DNA from: a bacterium
GTDB taxonomy: Bacteria; Elusimicrobiota; Elusimicrobia; Elusimicrobiales; UBA9959
Length of the DNA stretch: 64,000 nt
Direction: 5' to 3'
Assembly: GCA_021811185.1 (NCBI GenBank)
Contig: JAJZPL010000003.1
Location: 92,579-156,578, forward strand
This document shows positions 9,729 to 20,600 of the stretch, piece after piece (within the stretch, counting starts at the first letter, position 1; each line of letters opens with the position of its first letter). The notes below the pieces were generated by a model. The model worked only from the letters and a program-made list of their open reading frames with translations, was not told the origin of the DNA and ran no database searches. The translations under genes and the position numbers were made by a program.

Positions 9729-11420
9729 ATGTTCGATACCCTGCAGATAGCTGTCTTTGCCGGCCTGTTAGTCCTGCTGACGCCGCCGCTTGGGAGTTTC
9801 ATGGCGCGGGTGTTCGCGGGGGAAAGGACTTTCCTTTCGCCCGCCCTGGGCCCGCTGGAAAGGCTGGTCTACCGGCTGGGCGGCGTCGCCGCGGAGGATG
9901 AAATGAACTGGCGGGAATATTCCCGGGCCGTCCTGGCGTTCAGCGCCGTCGGCCTGGCCGCCGTATTCCTTATGCAGGTCTTCCAGGCTTACCTGCCGCT
10001 GAACCCCAACGAACTGGGCAATGTGGAATGGTCGAGCGCCCTGAATACCGCGGTCAGCTTCATGACCAATACCGACTGGCAGGGCTACGCCGGAGAGACG
10101 ACCATGAGCTTTTTTACCCAGATGCTGGGGCTGGCCGTGCAGAACTTCGTGAGCGCCGCCGCCGGCATAGCGGTTTTCCTGGCGCTGGCGAGGGGGATCT
10201 CGAGGAAGAGCACAGATCTCATAGGCAACTTCTGGGCCGACCTGGTCCGCGGCACGCTCTATGTGCTGCTGCCGCTCTCGCTGCTCCTGGCCTTTGTCCT
10301 TGTCAGCCAGGGGGTAGTGCAGAACTTTTCGGCTAACAGGGCGATCACCACGCTGGAAGGCGCCCGGCAGTCCATCCCGCTGGGGCCGGCGGCGTCCCAG
10401 ATCGCGATCAAGCAGCTCGGAACTAACGGCGGCGGCTTTTTCAACGCCAACAGCGCCCACCCTTTCGAAAACCCCACGCCGCTCTCTAATTTCCTGGAGG
10501 CGCTCTCGATACTCCTGCTGCCGGCCGCCCTGGTCTATACCTACGGCATCATGATCAAGGACAAGAGGCACGCCTGGGTCATCTACGCGGTGATGTTCGC
10601 CATCTGGGCGGGCGGCCTTGGAATTTCGCTCTATTCCGAACGCTACGCCTCGGAGCGGCTCTTTAACGGCATGCCGCTGATGGAAGGCAAAGAAACCCGC
10701 TTCGGCGCGGCTAACAGCCTGCTCTGGGCCACGGCCACCACGGCCGCCTCCAACGGCTCCGTCAACGCCATGCACTCCAGCCTGTCGCCGCTGGCCGGCG
10801 GGGTGGCGCTGTTCAATATGCACCTGGGCGAGATAGTCTTCGGCGGGGTCGGTTCCGGGATGTACGGCATGCTGTTCTACGTGCTGATGACCGTCTTCCT
10901 GGCGGGGCTGATGGTGGGCAGGACGCCAGAATACCTTGGCAAGAAAATAGAGAAGCGCGAGGTGCAGATGGCCATGATCGGCATGCTGGCGCCGGGAGCG
11001 CTGATACTGCTCGGCACAGCCGCGGCATGTATCCTTCCCGCCGGGCTTTCCTCGCTTTCCGCCAGGGGCCCGCACGGCTTCAGCGAGCTGCTCTACGCCT
11101 TCTCCTCAGCGGCCGCCAATAACGGCAGCGCGTTCGCCGGCCTGAACGCGAACACCCCGTTCTACAACCTTGCGCTGGCTTTCGCCATGCTCGCGGGGCG
11201 CTTTGTCTGCCTGCTGCCGGCGCTCGCCATCGCGGGTTCCATGGCGGAAAAAAAGTCCGCGCCGCCTTCGTCCGGCACTTTTTCCACGGGGAACTTCCTG
11301 TTCGCTTTCCTGCTGACCGGCGTAATAATGATAGTAGGCGTGCTGACCTTCGTGCCCGCGCTGGCCCTTGGCCCGGTCCTTGAACACATGCTGATGGCGA
11401 AAGGCCTGTTCCTTTTTTAG
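9729..11420 (+). CDS. kdpA: Potassium-transporting ATPase subunit A
   Basis: The product is 563 residues from the ATG at 9729; an in-frame GTG at 9717 falls on the likely ribosome site and is less likely. KdpA is the potassium-selective channel-like subunit, related to KtrB/TrkH. The first selectivity loop is TNTDWQGY (residues ~113-120), and the second is GTNGGGFFNANSAHP (~231-245). About ten hydrophobic segments are spread along the chain, matching the usual ~560 residues. It is followed 9 bases later by kdpB. Confidence 0.97.
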   Translation: MFDTLQIAVFAGLLVLLTPPLGSFMARVFAGERTFLSPALGPLERLVYRLGGVAAEDEMNWREYSRAVLAFSAVGLAAVFLMQVFQAYLPLNPNELGNVEWSSALNTAVSFMTNTDWQGYAGETTMSFFTQMLGLAVQNFVSAAAGIAVFLALARGISRKSTDLIGNFWADLVRGTLYVLLPLSLLLAFVLVSQGVVQNFSANRAITTLEGARQSIPLGPAASQIAIKQLGTNGGGFFNANSAHPFENPTPLSNFLEALSILLLPAALVYTYGIMIKDKRHAWVIYAVMFAIWAGGLGISLYSERYASERLFNGMPLMEGKETRFGAANSLLWATATTAASNGSVNAMHSSLSPLAGGVALFNMHLGEIVFGGVGSGMYGMLFYVLMTVFLAGLMVGRTPEYLGKKIEKREVQMAMIGMLAPGALILLGTAAACILPAGLSSLSARGPHGFSELLYAFSSAAANNGSAFAGLNANTPFYNLALAFAMLAGRFVCLLPALAIAGSMAEKKSAPPSSGTFSTGNFLFAFLLTGVIMIVGVLTFVPALALGPVLEHMLMAKGLFLF

Positions 11421-11429
11421 GGTAAAACT

Positions 11430-13520
11430 ATGGAAGAAAAGAAAAAGCCGGCTTTCGATAAAATGCTGATACTCGGGAGTTCGGTGGAAGCGTTTAAGAA
11501 ACTCGACCCGCGGGTGCAGGCCCGCAACCCCGTAATGTTCGTCACGCTGATCGGCGCGGCGCTTACCACGGCCGCCACGGCGCGGTCGCTCGCGGCCGGC
11601 CCGTTCCCGCTTTTCGAGTTCCAGATAAGCCTCTGGCTCTGGTTCACCGTGCTGTTCGCCAACTTCGCGGAGGCCCTGGCCGAGGGGAGGGGGAAAGCCC
11701 AGGCCGAAAGCCTGCGGCGGTCCCGCGTTGAAGTGACGGCCCGCCTGCTTAAGGACGGCAGCGAGGTGAAAGTGCCCTCCTCCGGCGTGACCAAAGGCGA
11801 CCTCGTGGTCTGCGAAGCGGGGGATATAATCCCCGCGGACGGCGAGGTCGTGGAAGGCATAGCCAGCGTGGACGAGTCGGCCATCACCGGCGAGTCGGCG
11901 CCGGTCATAAGGGAAAGCGGCGGGGACCGGAGCGCGGTCACGGGCGGCACGCGCGTGATCAGCGACAGGCTGGTGATCCGCGTGACCGCGGAGCAGGGCA
12001 AGAGTTTCATAGACCGCATGATAGCCCTGATAGAAGGCGCTAAACGGCAGAAGACGCCCAACGAAATAGCGCTGGTCATGGTGCTTTCCGGACTTACCCT
12101 GGTATTCCTCCTGGCCGTTTCCACGCTGAAAGTTTTCGCCGATTATGCCGGGTTTTCCGCGGGGCAGGACCTGGGCGGGCTGGTCACCGTTCCCGTGCTG
12201 GCCGCGCTGCTGGTCTGCCTGATCCCCACCACCATCGGCGGCCTGCTGAGCGCCATAGGCATAGCGGGAATGGACCGCCTGATAAGGCGCAACGTGATAG
12301 CGAAAAGCGGGCGCGCGGTGGAAGCCGCTGGAGACATCGACGTGCTGCTGCTGGACAAGACCGGCACCATAACCCTGGGCAACCGCATGGCCACGGCTTT
12401 TATCCCGGCGCCGGGAGTTACCGAAGAGGCCCTGGCCGAGGCGTCCCAGCTGGCCTCGCTTTCCGACGAGACGCCCGAGGGGCGGTCCATAGTGGTGCTG
12501 GCGAAAAAACGCTTCGAACTGCGCGCCCGCGAACTTCACCCGGCGGAATCGTGCTTCGTCCCTTTCTCGGCGGCCACCCAGGTCAGCGGCATCGACATGA
12601 AGAACCAGGACGGGAAAATGATCCGGTCGATAAGGAAGGGGGCCGTGGACACCATCAGGGAGCAGGCGTCGAAGGCCGGGCTTGAATTCCCGCCCGCGCT
12701 GGAGGCGGCGCATAAGGAGATCGGCGGCAGCGGCGGCACCCCGCTGGCGGTTGCCGAGAACGGGAAAGTTATCGGGCTCATCCACCTTAAGGATATGGTG
12801 AAGGGCGGTATAAAGGAACGCTTCGCCCAGCTCCGGAAGATGGGGATAAGGACCATAATGATAACCGGCGACAACCCGCTCACCGCCGCCGCCATCGCCG
12901 CCGAGGCCGGGGTGGACGATTTTATCGCCCAGGCGACCCCGGAATCCAAACTGGCCCGCATAAGGCGGGAGCAGGAAGCGGGCCAGCTGGTGGCCATGAC
13001 CGGGGACGGCACCAACGACGCGCCGGCCCTGGCCCAGGCCGACGTGGGCGTGACGATGAACACCGGCACCCAGGCGGCCAGGGAAGCCGGCAACATGGTG
13101 GACCTGGAGAGCAACCCCACCAAGCTGATCGAGATCGTGGAGATCGGCAAGCAGCTGCTGATGACCCGCGGCTCGCTCACCACCTTCAGCATAGCCAACG
13201 ACGTAGCGAAGTACTTCGCTATCATCCCCGCGCTGTTCGCCACGCTCTACATGACGGAACGGCGCGGCGGCGCGCTCGCGGGCCTGAACATCATGGGGCT
13301 GCATTCCCCGGAGAGCGCCATACTCAGCGCGGTCATTTTTAACGCGATCATCATAGTGCTCCTTATCCCGCTCGCGCTGAAGGGGGTCGCGTACCGGCCC
13401 GAAAACGCCGGCCGGGTGCTGCGCCGCAACCTGCTTATCTACGGCGGAGGCGGCATAATCGCGCCGTTCATCGGCATAAAGCTTATCGATCTTCTTATTA
13501 CCGCGGCGAAACTGGTGTAA
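11430..13520 (+). CDS. kdpB: Potassium-transporting ATPase ATP-binding subunit B
   Basis: The product is 696 residues. This P-type ATPase subunit energises K+ uptake through KdpA. The phosphorylated Asp is residue 309 in DKTGT; the actuator loop is ITGES (152-156); the membrane motif IPTTIGGL is the Kdp version of the P-type proline signature; and [19 protein letters not shown] forms the hinge and Mg site. The length is normal. All catalytic residues that I can check are present, so the pump should be active. Confidence 0.98.
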   Translation: MEEKKKPAFDKMLILGSSVEAFKKLDPRVQARNPVMFVTLIGAALTTAATARSLAAGPFPLFEFQISLWLWFTVLFANFAEALAEGRGKAQAESLRRSRVEVTARLLKDGSEVKVPSSGVTKGDLVVCEAGDIIPADGEVVEGIASVDESAITGESAPVIRESGGDRSAVTGGTRVISDRLVIRVTAEQGKSFIDRMIALIEGAKRQKTPNEIALVMVLSGLTLVFLLAVSTLKVFADYAGFSAGQDLGGLVTVPVLAALLVCLIPTTIGGLLSAIGIAGMDRLIRRNVIAKSGRAVEAAGDIDVLLLDKTGTITLGNRMATAFIPAPGVTEEALAEASQLASLSDETPEGRSIVVLAKKRFELRARELHPAESCFVPFSAATQVSGIDMKNQDGKMIRSIRKGAVDTIREQASKAGLEFPPALEAAHKEIGGSGGTPLAVAENGKVIGLIHLKDMVKGGIKERFAQLRKMGIRTIMITGDNPLTAAAIAAEAGVDDFIAQATPESKLARIRREQEAGQLVAMTGDGTNDAPALAQADVGVTMNTGTQAAREAGNMVDLESNPTKLIEIVEIGKQLLMTRGSLTTFSIANDVAKYFAIIPALFATLYMTERRGGALAGLNIMGLHSPESAILSAVIFNAIIIVLLIPLALKGVAYRPENAGRVLRRNLLIYGGGGIIAPFIGIKLIDLLITAAKLV

Positions 13521-13530
13521 AGGCTGACAT

Positions 13531-14103
13531 ATGAGAACATTCCTGCCCGCCCTCAAGATCTTCCTGGTCCTGACCGTTATCACCGGACTGGCCTACCCGC
13601 TGGCCGTAACGGCGTTCGCCAGGCTTTTCTATCCGCTGAAGGCCGGCGGCAGTTTTATCGTGCGCAACGGGCGGGCCGCCGGCTCGGAACTGATAGGGCA
13701 ATCGTTCAAGGAGCCCCGCTATTTCCAGGGGCGGCCTTCCGCTACCGGCTACAACCCTCTCCCGTCCGGGGGCAGCAACCTTTCCCCGGCTTCGCTGGCG
13801 GTTAAAACACAAGTGGAAGCCGGGCTGGCGGCCTTTCTGGCCGCCAATCCCGGGGCTTCGGGCAAACCGGTCCCGGCCGAGATGGTGTTCGCCTCCGCCA
13901 GCGGCCTGGACCCGCATATAACTCCTGAGGCGGCCGCGGCGCAGCTGGAAAGGGTCGCGCGCTCCCGCGGCTTTGATTCCGACCAAAAAAAAGAGTTAGT
14001 ATCATTGATAGTTTCCCTGACGGAAAGGAAGTACCTCGGCATTTTAGGCGAGCGCCGCGTTAATGTCCTGGAACTTAACCTCGGGCTGGACGATATAAAA
14101 TGA
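13531..14103 (+). CDS. kdpC: Potassium-transporting ATPase subunit C
   Basis: The product is 190 residues, with one N-terminal membrane anchor (residues ~7-30) and a periplasmic domain. Family signatures are LIGQSF, RYFQGRPSATGYNP and SGLDPHITPEAA, the last being the classic KdpC motif. KdpC is thought to help assemble or tune the pump. It starts 10 bases after kdpB, and its TGA overlaps the kdpD ATG by four bases. Confidence 0.96.
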   Translation: MRTFLPALKIFLVLTVITGLAYPLAVTAFARLFYPLKAGGSFIVRNGRAAGSELIGQSFKEPRYFQGRPSATGYNPLPSGGSNLSPASLAVKTQVEAGLAAFLAANPGASGKPVPAEMVFASASGLDPHITPEAAAAQLERVARSRGFDSDQKKELVSLIVSLTERKYLGILGERRVNVLELNLGLDDIK

Positions 14104-16802
14104 ATCCCGACGAAGAAGACCGGCCGGACCCGGACCTGCTGCTGAAAGCCGTAAAACAGCAGAACACGCGTGACCGCGGCGGGAAACTGCGCGTCTTTTT
14201 CGGCATGTCCGCGGGCGTGGGAAAAACCTACGCCATGCTGGAGGCCGCCCACGCCCTGAACGAGGAAGGCGTAGACGTGGCGGCCGGCCTCGTAGAGACC
14301 CACGGCAGGGCCGAGACCATGGCCCTCCAGGCGGGCATAGAGACCCTGCCCCGGAAACGGATCGTGTACCGCGGCAGGCAGTTCGAGGAACTGGACCTGG
14401 ACGCGGTCCTGGCCAGGCGGCCGGAAGTGGCGCTGGTGGACGAACTGGCGCACACGAACATTCCCGGCTCCCGGCACGCCAAGCGCTGGCAGGACGTAAT
14501 AGAGATCCTGGACGCGGGAATAGACGTGTACACCACGCTCAACGTTCAGCACATAGAGAGCAGGAAGGAGGACGTGGAGGTGGTCACCGGCATCCCGGTC
14601 CACGAGACCGTCCCCGACTCCGTGCTGGAGCGGGCCAGCCAGATAGAACTGATAGATATAACCCCCGGGGACCTGATAGAGCGCCTGGCCGAAGGCAGGG
14701 TTTACCTGGGCGAACAGGCAGGCCTGGCGGCGGATAATTTTTTCAGGACAGAAAAGCTTACGGCGCTCAGGGAACTCGCGCTACGGGTCACCGGCGAGAT
14801 GGTGAGCAACGAATTGAAGAACCTGGCGGCCCTGCGGCCCGGCGCGGGCTCCCTGCAAACGCGCGAGAAACTGATGGTGGCGGTCAGTTCAAGCCCCTAT
14901 TCGGCGCAGCTGATCCGCGCCGCCCGCCGCGCGGCCTTCAGCAGGGAAGCCGATTGGGTGGCGATCAGCGTGGACACGGGCGAGACCGCCGGCGCCGCCG
15001 AGAAAAAGCGCCTGGCGGAGAACCTGGAGCTCGCCAGGAAATTAGGGGCGGAGGTGCTGACCACCGCGGACCCCGACATCGTTTCCGCCCTTATACGCAT
15101 GGCGCGGCAGCATAATGTCACGCAGATCATCCTTGGCCGCCCGCGCGGCAGCTGGTGGAAGAACCTGCTGCGGGGCGGCACGCTGCTGGACAAGTTCGTG
15201 GCCGTCGCCGACATAGATATCCACGTTATGCGCGTGCACGAACTGGAAGGCGGAGAGAAAGCCCCGCAGGCCCGCAGGCTTCCGGCGGGAGACATGTTCG
15301 AGCCGGACGAATACCTGCGGACGCTGGCCGGGCTGACGGCCGTGACGGCGCTGGGTTCGCTGCTGACCGGTTATATCGGCTATAAATCCGTGGGGTTCAT
15401 CTATCTGCTCGCCGTGATGCTGACGGGGCTGTTCTACGGCCTGGGGCCGGTGCTGCTGGCCGCGCTGCTGGGCGCCGTCTGCTGGAATTATTTCTTCATC
15501 CCTCCGCTTTACGCTTTTCACATTTACGACACCGCGGACATCATAATGTGCGCCGTGTATTTCGTGACCGCGCTTATCATGGGCTCGCTGACGTACAGGA
15601 TCCGGAGCCGCGAGCGCCTGCTGCGGCAGCGCGAGGAGCGCAACGAGACCATGTACGACATCGTGGAAACCATCGCCCTTTGCCTGAGCCGGGAGGAATG
15701 CGTAAAGGACCTCTGCGGCAAGATAGGGGCGGTGCTCGACGGAGAATGCGCCGTATTGTTCCGGGACTCGAAGGGGGACCTGACGGAGCTGCCTACCCCG
15801 TTCAAACTGTGGTTCTGGGACCAGAAGCGGCGGGCGGTGGCCAAGTGGGCTTACGAGAACGACCAGCCCGCCGGCTGGTCGACGGAGACCCTTTCCATGT
15901 CCGGCACGCTGAACCTGCCCCTTAAAGGGCCTTCCGGGATCTCCGGCGTGCTGGCCTTCCTTCCCCGGAACCGCGGCCGCACGCTCTCGCTCGACGAGAG
16001 CAATCTCCTTAACGCCGCGGCCGCCCAGATGGCGGTTTACCTGGAACGCGAGAATTTCCGCGAAAGCGCCATGGAGACGAAAAAGCTCGAGGAATCCGAG
16101 CGGCTGCACCAGACCATCCTGAACAGCATCTCGCACGAGATTAAAACCCCTCTCACCGCAATAATGGGCCTGTCCTCGGCCCTCGAGACCGGCGAGGTGG
16201 GCGGGAACCCGGAACTGCGCGGCCAGCTCCTGGGCGAGCTGGGCGAGGAGGTGGTCAGGCTCAACCGGGAGATCAACAATATCCTGGATATGTCCAGGCT
16301 CAGTTCCGGCGTGCTCACCCTGAAGAAGGAGTGGACCGATATGCGCGAGGTAGCCAACGCCTGCGCGGTAAAGCTGAAGAGGGAGCTGGCGCGCCACCGC
16401 CTTTCCGTTAAAATTCCCGAAGGACTGCCGCTCCTTAAACTGGACTTCCCGCTTTTCGAGTCCGCGCTTTCCAACCTGCTGCTTAACGCCGCGAACTACA
16501 CCCCGGAAAAAAGTTCCATCGAGATCTCGGCGGGATCGGCCGGCGGGGAATTCCTGCTGCGCGTTTCCGACAACGGTCCGGGCCTCCCTGAGGAACAATT
16601 GGCCTCCGTGTTCGAAAAATTCTACAGGGCGCCCGGCAGCCGGGTCGGGGGCACCGGCCTCGGCCTGAGCATAGCCAAAAGCGTGGTGGAAGCGCACGGC
16701 GGCCGGATCGAGGCTAAGAACCGCGCCGGGGGCGGGCTGGAGCTTACGGTTTACCTGCCGCTGGAAAAGCAGCCGGAAATAGAAAGGAGCGAGGAACAAT
16801 GA
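14100..16802 (+). CDS. kdpD: Osmosensitive K+ channel histidine kinase KdpD
   Basis: The product is 900 residues. Domains in order: the cytoplasmic KdpD domain with Walker A GMSAGVGKTY (35-44) and VDELAHTNIPGS; a UspA-like domain (~250-370); four closely spaced membrane helices (~405-505); a GAF-like segment; then HisKA with the phosphorylated His near residue 679 in SISHEIKTPLT; and HATPase_c with DNGPGL and GTGLGLSIA. This is the full KdpD layout. It senses K+ limitation and phosphorylates KdpE. ATGA overlaps couple it to kdpC and kdpE. Confidence 0.97.
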   Translation: MNPDEEDRPDPDLLLKAVKQQNTRDRGGKLRVFFGMSAGVGKTYAMLEAAHALNEEGVDVAAGLVETHGRAETMALQAGIETLPRKRIVYRGRQFEELDLDAVLARRPEVALVDELAHTNIPGSRHAKRWQDVIEILDAGIDVYTTLNVQHIESRKEDVEVVTGIPVHETVPDSVLERASQIELIDITPGDLIERLAEGRVYLGEQAGLAADNFFRTEKLTALRELALRVTGEMVSNELKNLAALRPGAGSLQTREKLMVAVSSSPYSAQLIRAARRAAFSREADWVAISVDTGETAGAAEKKRLAENLELARKLGAEVLTTADPDIVSALIRMARQHNVTQIILGRPRGSWWKNLLRGGTLLDKFVAVADIDIHVMRVHELEGGEKAPQARRLPAGDMFEPDEYLRTLAGLTAVTALGSLLTGYIGYKSVGFIYLLAVMLTGLFYGLGPVLLAALLGAVCWNYFFIPPLYAFHIYDTADIIMCAVYFVTALIMGSLTYRIRSRERLLRQREERNETMYDIVETIALCLSREECVKDLCGKIGAVLDGECAVLFRDSKGDLTELPTPFKLWFWDQKRRAVAKWAYENDQPAGWSTETLSMSGTLNLPLKGPSGISGVLAFLPRNRGRTLSLDESNLLNAAAAQMAVYLERENFRESAMETKKLEESERLHQTILNSISHEIKTPLTAIMGLSSALETGEVGGNPELRGQLLGELGEEVVRLNREINNILDMSRLSSGVLTLKKEWTDMREVANACAVKLKRELARHRLSVKIPEGLPLLKLDFPLFESALSNLLLNAANYTPEKSSIEISAGSAGGEFLLRVSDNGPGLPEEQLASVFEKFYRAPGSRVGGTGLGLSIAKSVVEAHGGRIEAKNRAGGGLELTVYLPLEKQPEIERSEEQ

Positions 16803-17485
16803 CCACAGGCGCCAAGATACTCGTGGTGGACGATGAAAAATCCATCCGGCGTTTCCTGGAAGTAGGCCTCGAAACCCAGGGGTACAGCGTGCTTCTGGCC
16901 AGGAACGGGAAGGAGGGGGTAAAACAGGCCGCCGACCACCACCCCGACCTGATAGTCCTGGACCTGGGGCTCCCGGATATCCACGGGCTGGAAGTGCTGA
17001 AAAAGGTGCGCGAATCCTCCGCCACCCCCGTCATCGTCCTGACGGTACAAAGCTCCGACAAGGATAAGGAAACGCTGCTGGACTCCGGGGCCGACGATTA
17101 CGTGACGAAACCTTTCAGCATGACGGAACTTTCGGCCCGCATCCGCGTGTGCCTGCGCCACAGCATAAATCTTAAGGATACCCCCGTTTTCGAGAGCGGC
17201 CCGCTGCGGATAGATTTCGCCAAACGCTCCGTGACAGTTAACGGCAATCCGGTCAAACTTACCCCGACAGAATTCGACCTGCTTAAAGCCCTGGCCCGCC
17301 ACCCGGGCCGGATAGTGACCCAGCAGCAGCTGCTTAAAGAGATCTGGGGGCCCGCATCCCTGGAGCAGGCCCACTACCTGCGTATTTACATAGGCCAGCT
17401 CCGGAGAAAGATAGAGAAAGACCCGGCAGTAAGCGGCCTTATCCTGACCGAACAGGGCGTCGGCTACCGCCTCAACCTGCCATAA
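16799..17485 (+). CDS. kdpE: Response regulator KdpE
   Basis: The product is 228 residues, OmpR/PhoB class. The receiver has the acidic pair DD (11-12), phosphoacceptor Asp55 in VLDLGLPD, and Lys104 in YVTKPF. The C-terminal winged helix contains LTPTEFDLLKALARHPG and the recognition-helix region, ending in GVGYRLN. It overlaps kdpD by ATGA and should activate transcription from upstream of kdpF. Neighbourhood makes the KdpE identity firm. Confidence 0.97.
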   Translation: MTTGAKILVVDDEKSIRRFLEVGLETQGYSVLLARNGKEGVKQAADHHPDLIVLDLGLPDIHGLEVLKKVRESSATPVIVLTVQSSDKDKETLLDSGADDYVTKPFSMTELSARIRVCLRHSINLKDTPVFESGPLRIDFAKRSVTVNGNPVKLTPTEFDLLKALARHPGRIVTQQQLLKEIWGPASLEQAHYLRIYIGQLRRKIEKDPAVSGLILTEQGVGYRLNLP

Positions 17486-17511
17486 TCCCGCTGATCCTCC
17501 CCGCGCGCCCG

Positions 17512-17537
17512 CCCCCGCTCCTTTAAAGGGGCCGGGG
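17512..17537 (+). terminator. GC-rich hairpin after kdpE (weak terminator candidate)
   Basis: An imperfect stem closes around CCTTTAAAGG with flanking CCCCG/CGGGG. No T-run follows, so intrinsic termination is doubtful; it may mark the operon end or attenuate read-through into nifJ. Confidence 0.3.
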
Positions 17538-17551
17538 CATAATGCTATACT
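17523..17551 (+). promoter_or_regulatory. Candidate nifJ promoter
   Basis: TATACT at 17546-17551 is preceded by TGC, giving an extended -10. TTAAAG lies 17 bases upstream as a poor -35. The block CTATACTTTTA recurs at 21422, upstream of the first gene of the secreted family. Confidence 0.4.
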
Positions 17552-17614
17552 TTTAAGGTCAGGTTCCGCAGCACCCGCAAATTTCGCAGCTAAATCCTTA
17601 AGGAGATAATTATA

Positions 17615-20600
17615 ATGGCTAATAAAAGAACAGCGATGGACGGAAATACCGCCGCGGCTTTCGTGGCGCATAAAACCAACGAAGTAATCGCGATCTACCC
17701 CATAACCCCTTCCTCCGTGATGGGCGAACTGTCCGACATCTGGTCGGCCAAAGGCGAAAAGAACATCTGGGGCACCATCCCTTCCGTGATCGAGATGCAG
17801 TCCGAAGGCGGCGCTTCCGGCGCGGTCCACGGCGCCCTTACCGCCGGCGCGCTGACCACCACCTTCACCTGCTCGCAGGGCCTGCTGCTGATGATCCCGA
17901 ACATGTTCAAGATCGCCGGCGAGCTGACCAGCACCGTGTTCCACGTCAGCGCCCGCGCGCTGGCCACCCACGCGCTCTCCATCTTCGGCGACCACTCCGA
18001 CGTGATGGCCGTGCGCCAGACCGGCTGGGCCCTGCTCGCCTCGGCCAGCCCCCAGGAAGCCATGGACTTCGCGCTGATCGCGCAGGCCGCGACCCTCAAG
18101 ACGCGCGTGCCCTTCATGCACTTCTTCGACGGGTTCCGCACCTCCCACGAGCTTAACATGGTGGAGCCCCTTTCCCCCGAGGTCATGCGCAGCATGCTCA
18201 GCGAGAAGCTGATCGCCGAGCACAAAGGCCGCGGCCTCAACCCCGAAGCCCCGGTCATGCGCGGCACCGCCCAGAACCCGGACGTGTTCTTCCAGGGCCG
18301 CGAAGCCGGCAACAAGTATTACACCGCCGTACCCACGATGGTGAAGGAAGCCATGGGCCAGTTCGAGAAGCTGACCGGCCGCAAGTACGGCCTGTTCGAC
18401 TACGTCGGCGCCCCCGACGCGGATAAGGTCGTAGTGGTGATGGCCTCCGGCGCCGAAGTCGTAGAGGACACCGTGAACCACCTGGTAAAGAGCGGCGCCA
18501 AGGTCGGCGTGCTGAAAGTCCGCCTGTACCGCCCCTACTCCGAAGCGGATTTCATAAAGGCCCTGCCCAAGACCGTTAAAGCCATAGCCGTGCTGGACCG
18601 CTGCAAAGAGCCCGGCGCGCTCGGCGAGCCCCTGTACCAGGACGTGGTCACCGCCTGCTCCACCGCCTTCAAGTCCGGCGCGCTGAAAGAGCTGCCCGCC
18701 GTGATCGGCGGCCGCTACGGCCTCGGTTCCAAGGAATTCACGCCCTCCATGGCCAAGGCCGTGATCGAGAACCTCGACGCCGCCAAGCCCGTGCAGGGTT
18801 TCACCGTCGGCATCAACGACGACGTGACCAACCTGAGCCTGAAGTACGACGCCGGCTGGACCACCGAGCCCGCGGACATCTTCCGCGCGCTGTTCTTCGG
18901 CCTGGGTTCCGACGGCACCGTAGGCGCCAACAAGAACACCATTAAGATCATCAGCGAAGAAGCCGGCCTGTACGCGCAGGGCTACTTCGTGTACGACTCT
19001 AAGAAAGCCGGTTCCATGACCGTGTCCCACGTGCGCTTCGGCAAGAACCCGATCCGCGCCCCGTACCAGATCGCCAAGGCCCGCTTCATCGGCTGCCACC
19101 AGTTCAGCTTCCTCGAGAAGTACGAGATGCTGAACAAGGCCGAGGAGAACGCCATCTTCCTGCTGAGCAGCCCGTTCACCGCCGCCGAGGTCTGGGACCG
19201 CCTGCCGATCGAAGTGCAGGAAGTCATCATCAAGAAGCACCTTAAGATGTACGTCATAAACGCCTCCAAGATAGCGGAAGAGGCCGGCATGGGCTCTTCC
19301 CGCATCAACGTCATCATGCAGACCGCCTTCTTCGGCATCTCGGGCGTGCTCCCGAAAGACGAAGCGATCGCCGCCATCAAGGCGTCCATCAAGAAGACCT
19401 ACTCCAAGAAAGGCGAAGACGTAGTGAACATGAACAACAAGGCCGTGGACCTGACCCTGGCCGCGATAGAGGAAGTGAAGATCGGCGGCCTGACCTCCAA
19501 GATCAAGCGCGCCTGCGTGGTGGAGGGCTTCCCGCCCTTCGTGCGCGACACGCTGTGCGAGATGATGGCCTTCCGCGGCGACCAGCTGCCCGTTTCCTCG
19601 ATGCCCGCCGACGGCACCTTCCCGACCGGCACTTCCCAGTACGAGAAGCGCAACATCGCCCTGGAAAGCCCCGTGTGGGAGAGCGACCTGTGCATCCAGT
19701 GCGGCATCTGCTCGCTGGTCTGCCCCCACGCCGCCATCCGCATCAAGGGCTACGACGGCGCCGAACTCGCCAACGCCCCCAAGACCTTCAAGTCCGCGGA
19801 CGGCAAGAACGCGCTGAAAGGCCTCAAGTTCACCACCCAGGTAGCGGTGGAAGACTGCACCGGCTGCGGCGCCTGCGTGCACAACTGCCCCGCCAAGGAA
19901 AAGAAAGAGGGGAAAGAGACCGGCCGTAAAGCCATCAACCTCGCGCCCCAGTTCCCGCTGCGCGAGCCCGAGCGCGAGAACTTCAAGTTCTTCCTCGGCC
20001 TCAAGGACACCGGGTCCGCCAAGGTGAACCGCAACACCGTGCAGGGCAGCCAGCTGGTGCGCCCGCTGTTCGAGTTCTCCGGCGCCTGCGCCGGCTGCGG
20101 CGAAACCCCGTACGTAAAGCTGATGACGCAGCTGTTCGGCGACCACATGACCGTGGCCAACGCCACCGGCTGCTCGTCCATCTACGGCGGCAACCTGCCC
20201 ACGACCCCCTACTGTAAGCGCGAGGACGGCCGCGGCCCCGCCTGGAGCAACTCGCTGTTCGAAGATAACGCCGAGTTCGGCCTGGGCATGCGCGTGGCCT
20301 ACGACAAGCTGACCGAGGAAGCCCGCGAAGTGCTGACCGCCATGAAGGGCGGCCAGCTGAGCGCCAAGGCCGGCCTCTGCGACGAGATCCTCAACGCCTC
20401 CCAGGAAGACTGGGTGGCTATCGAGCAGCAGCGCGGCCGCATCGCCGATCTGAAGAAGGCCCTGACCGCCACCGGCGGAGAGCAGGCCGCGCGCCTGCTG
20501 TCGCTGGCCGACCACCTGGTGAAGAAGTCCCTGTGGATCCTCGGCGGCGACGGCTGGGCTTACGACATCGGCTACGGCGGCCTCGACCACGTGCTGGCCA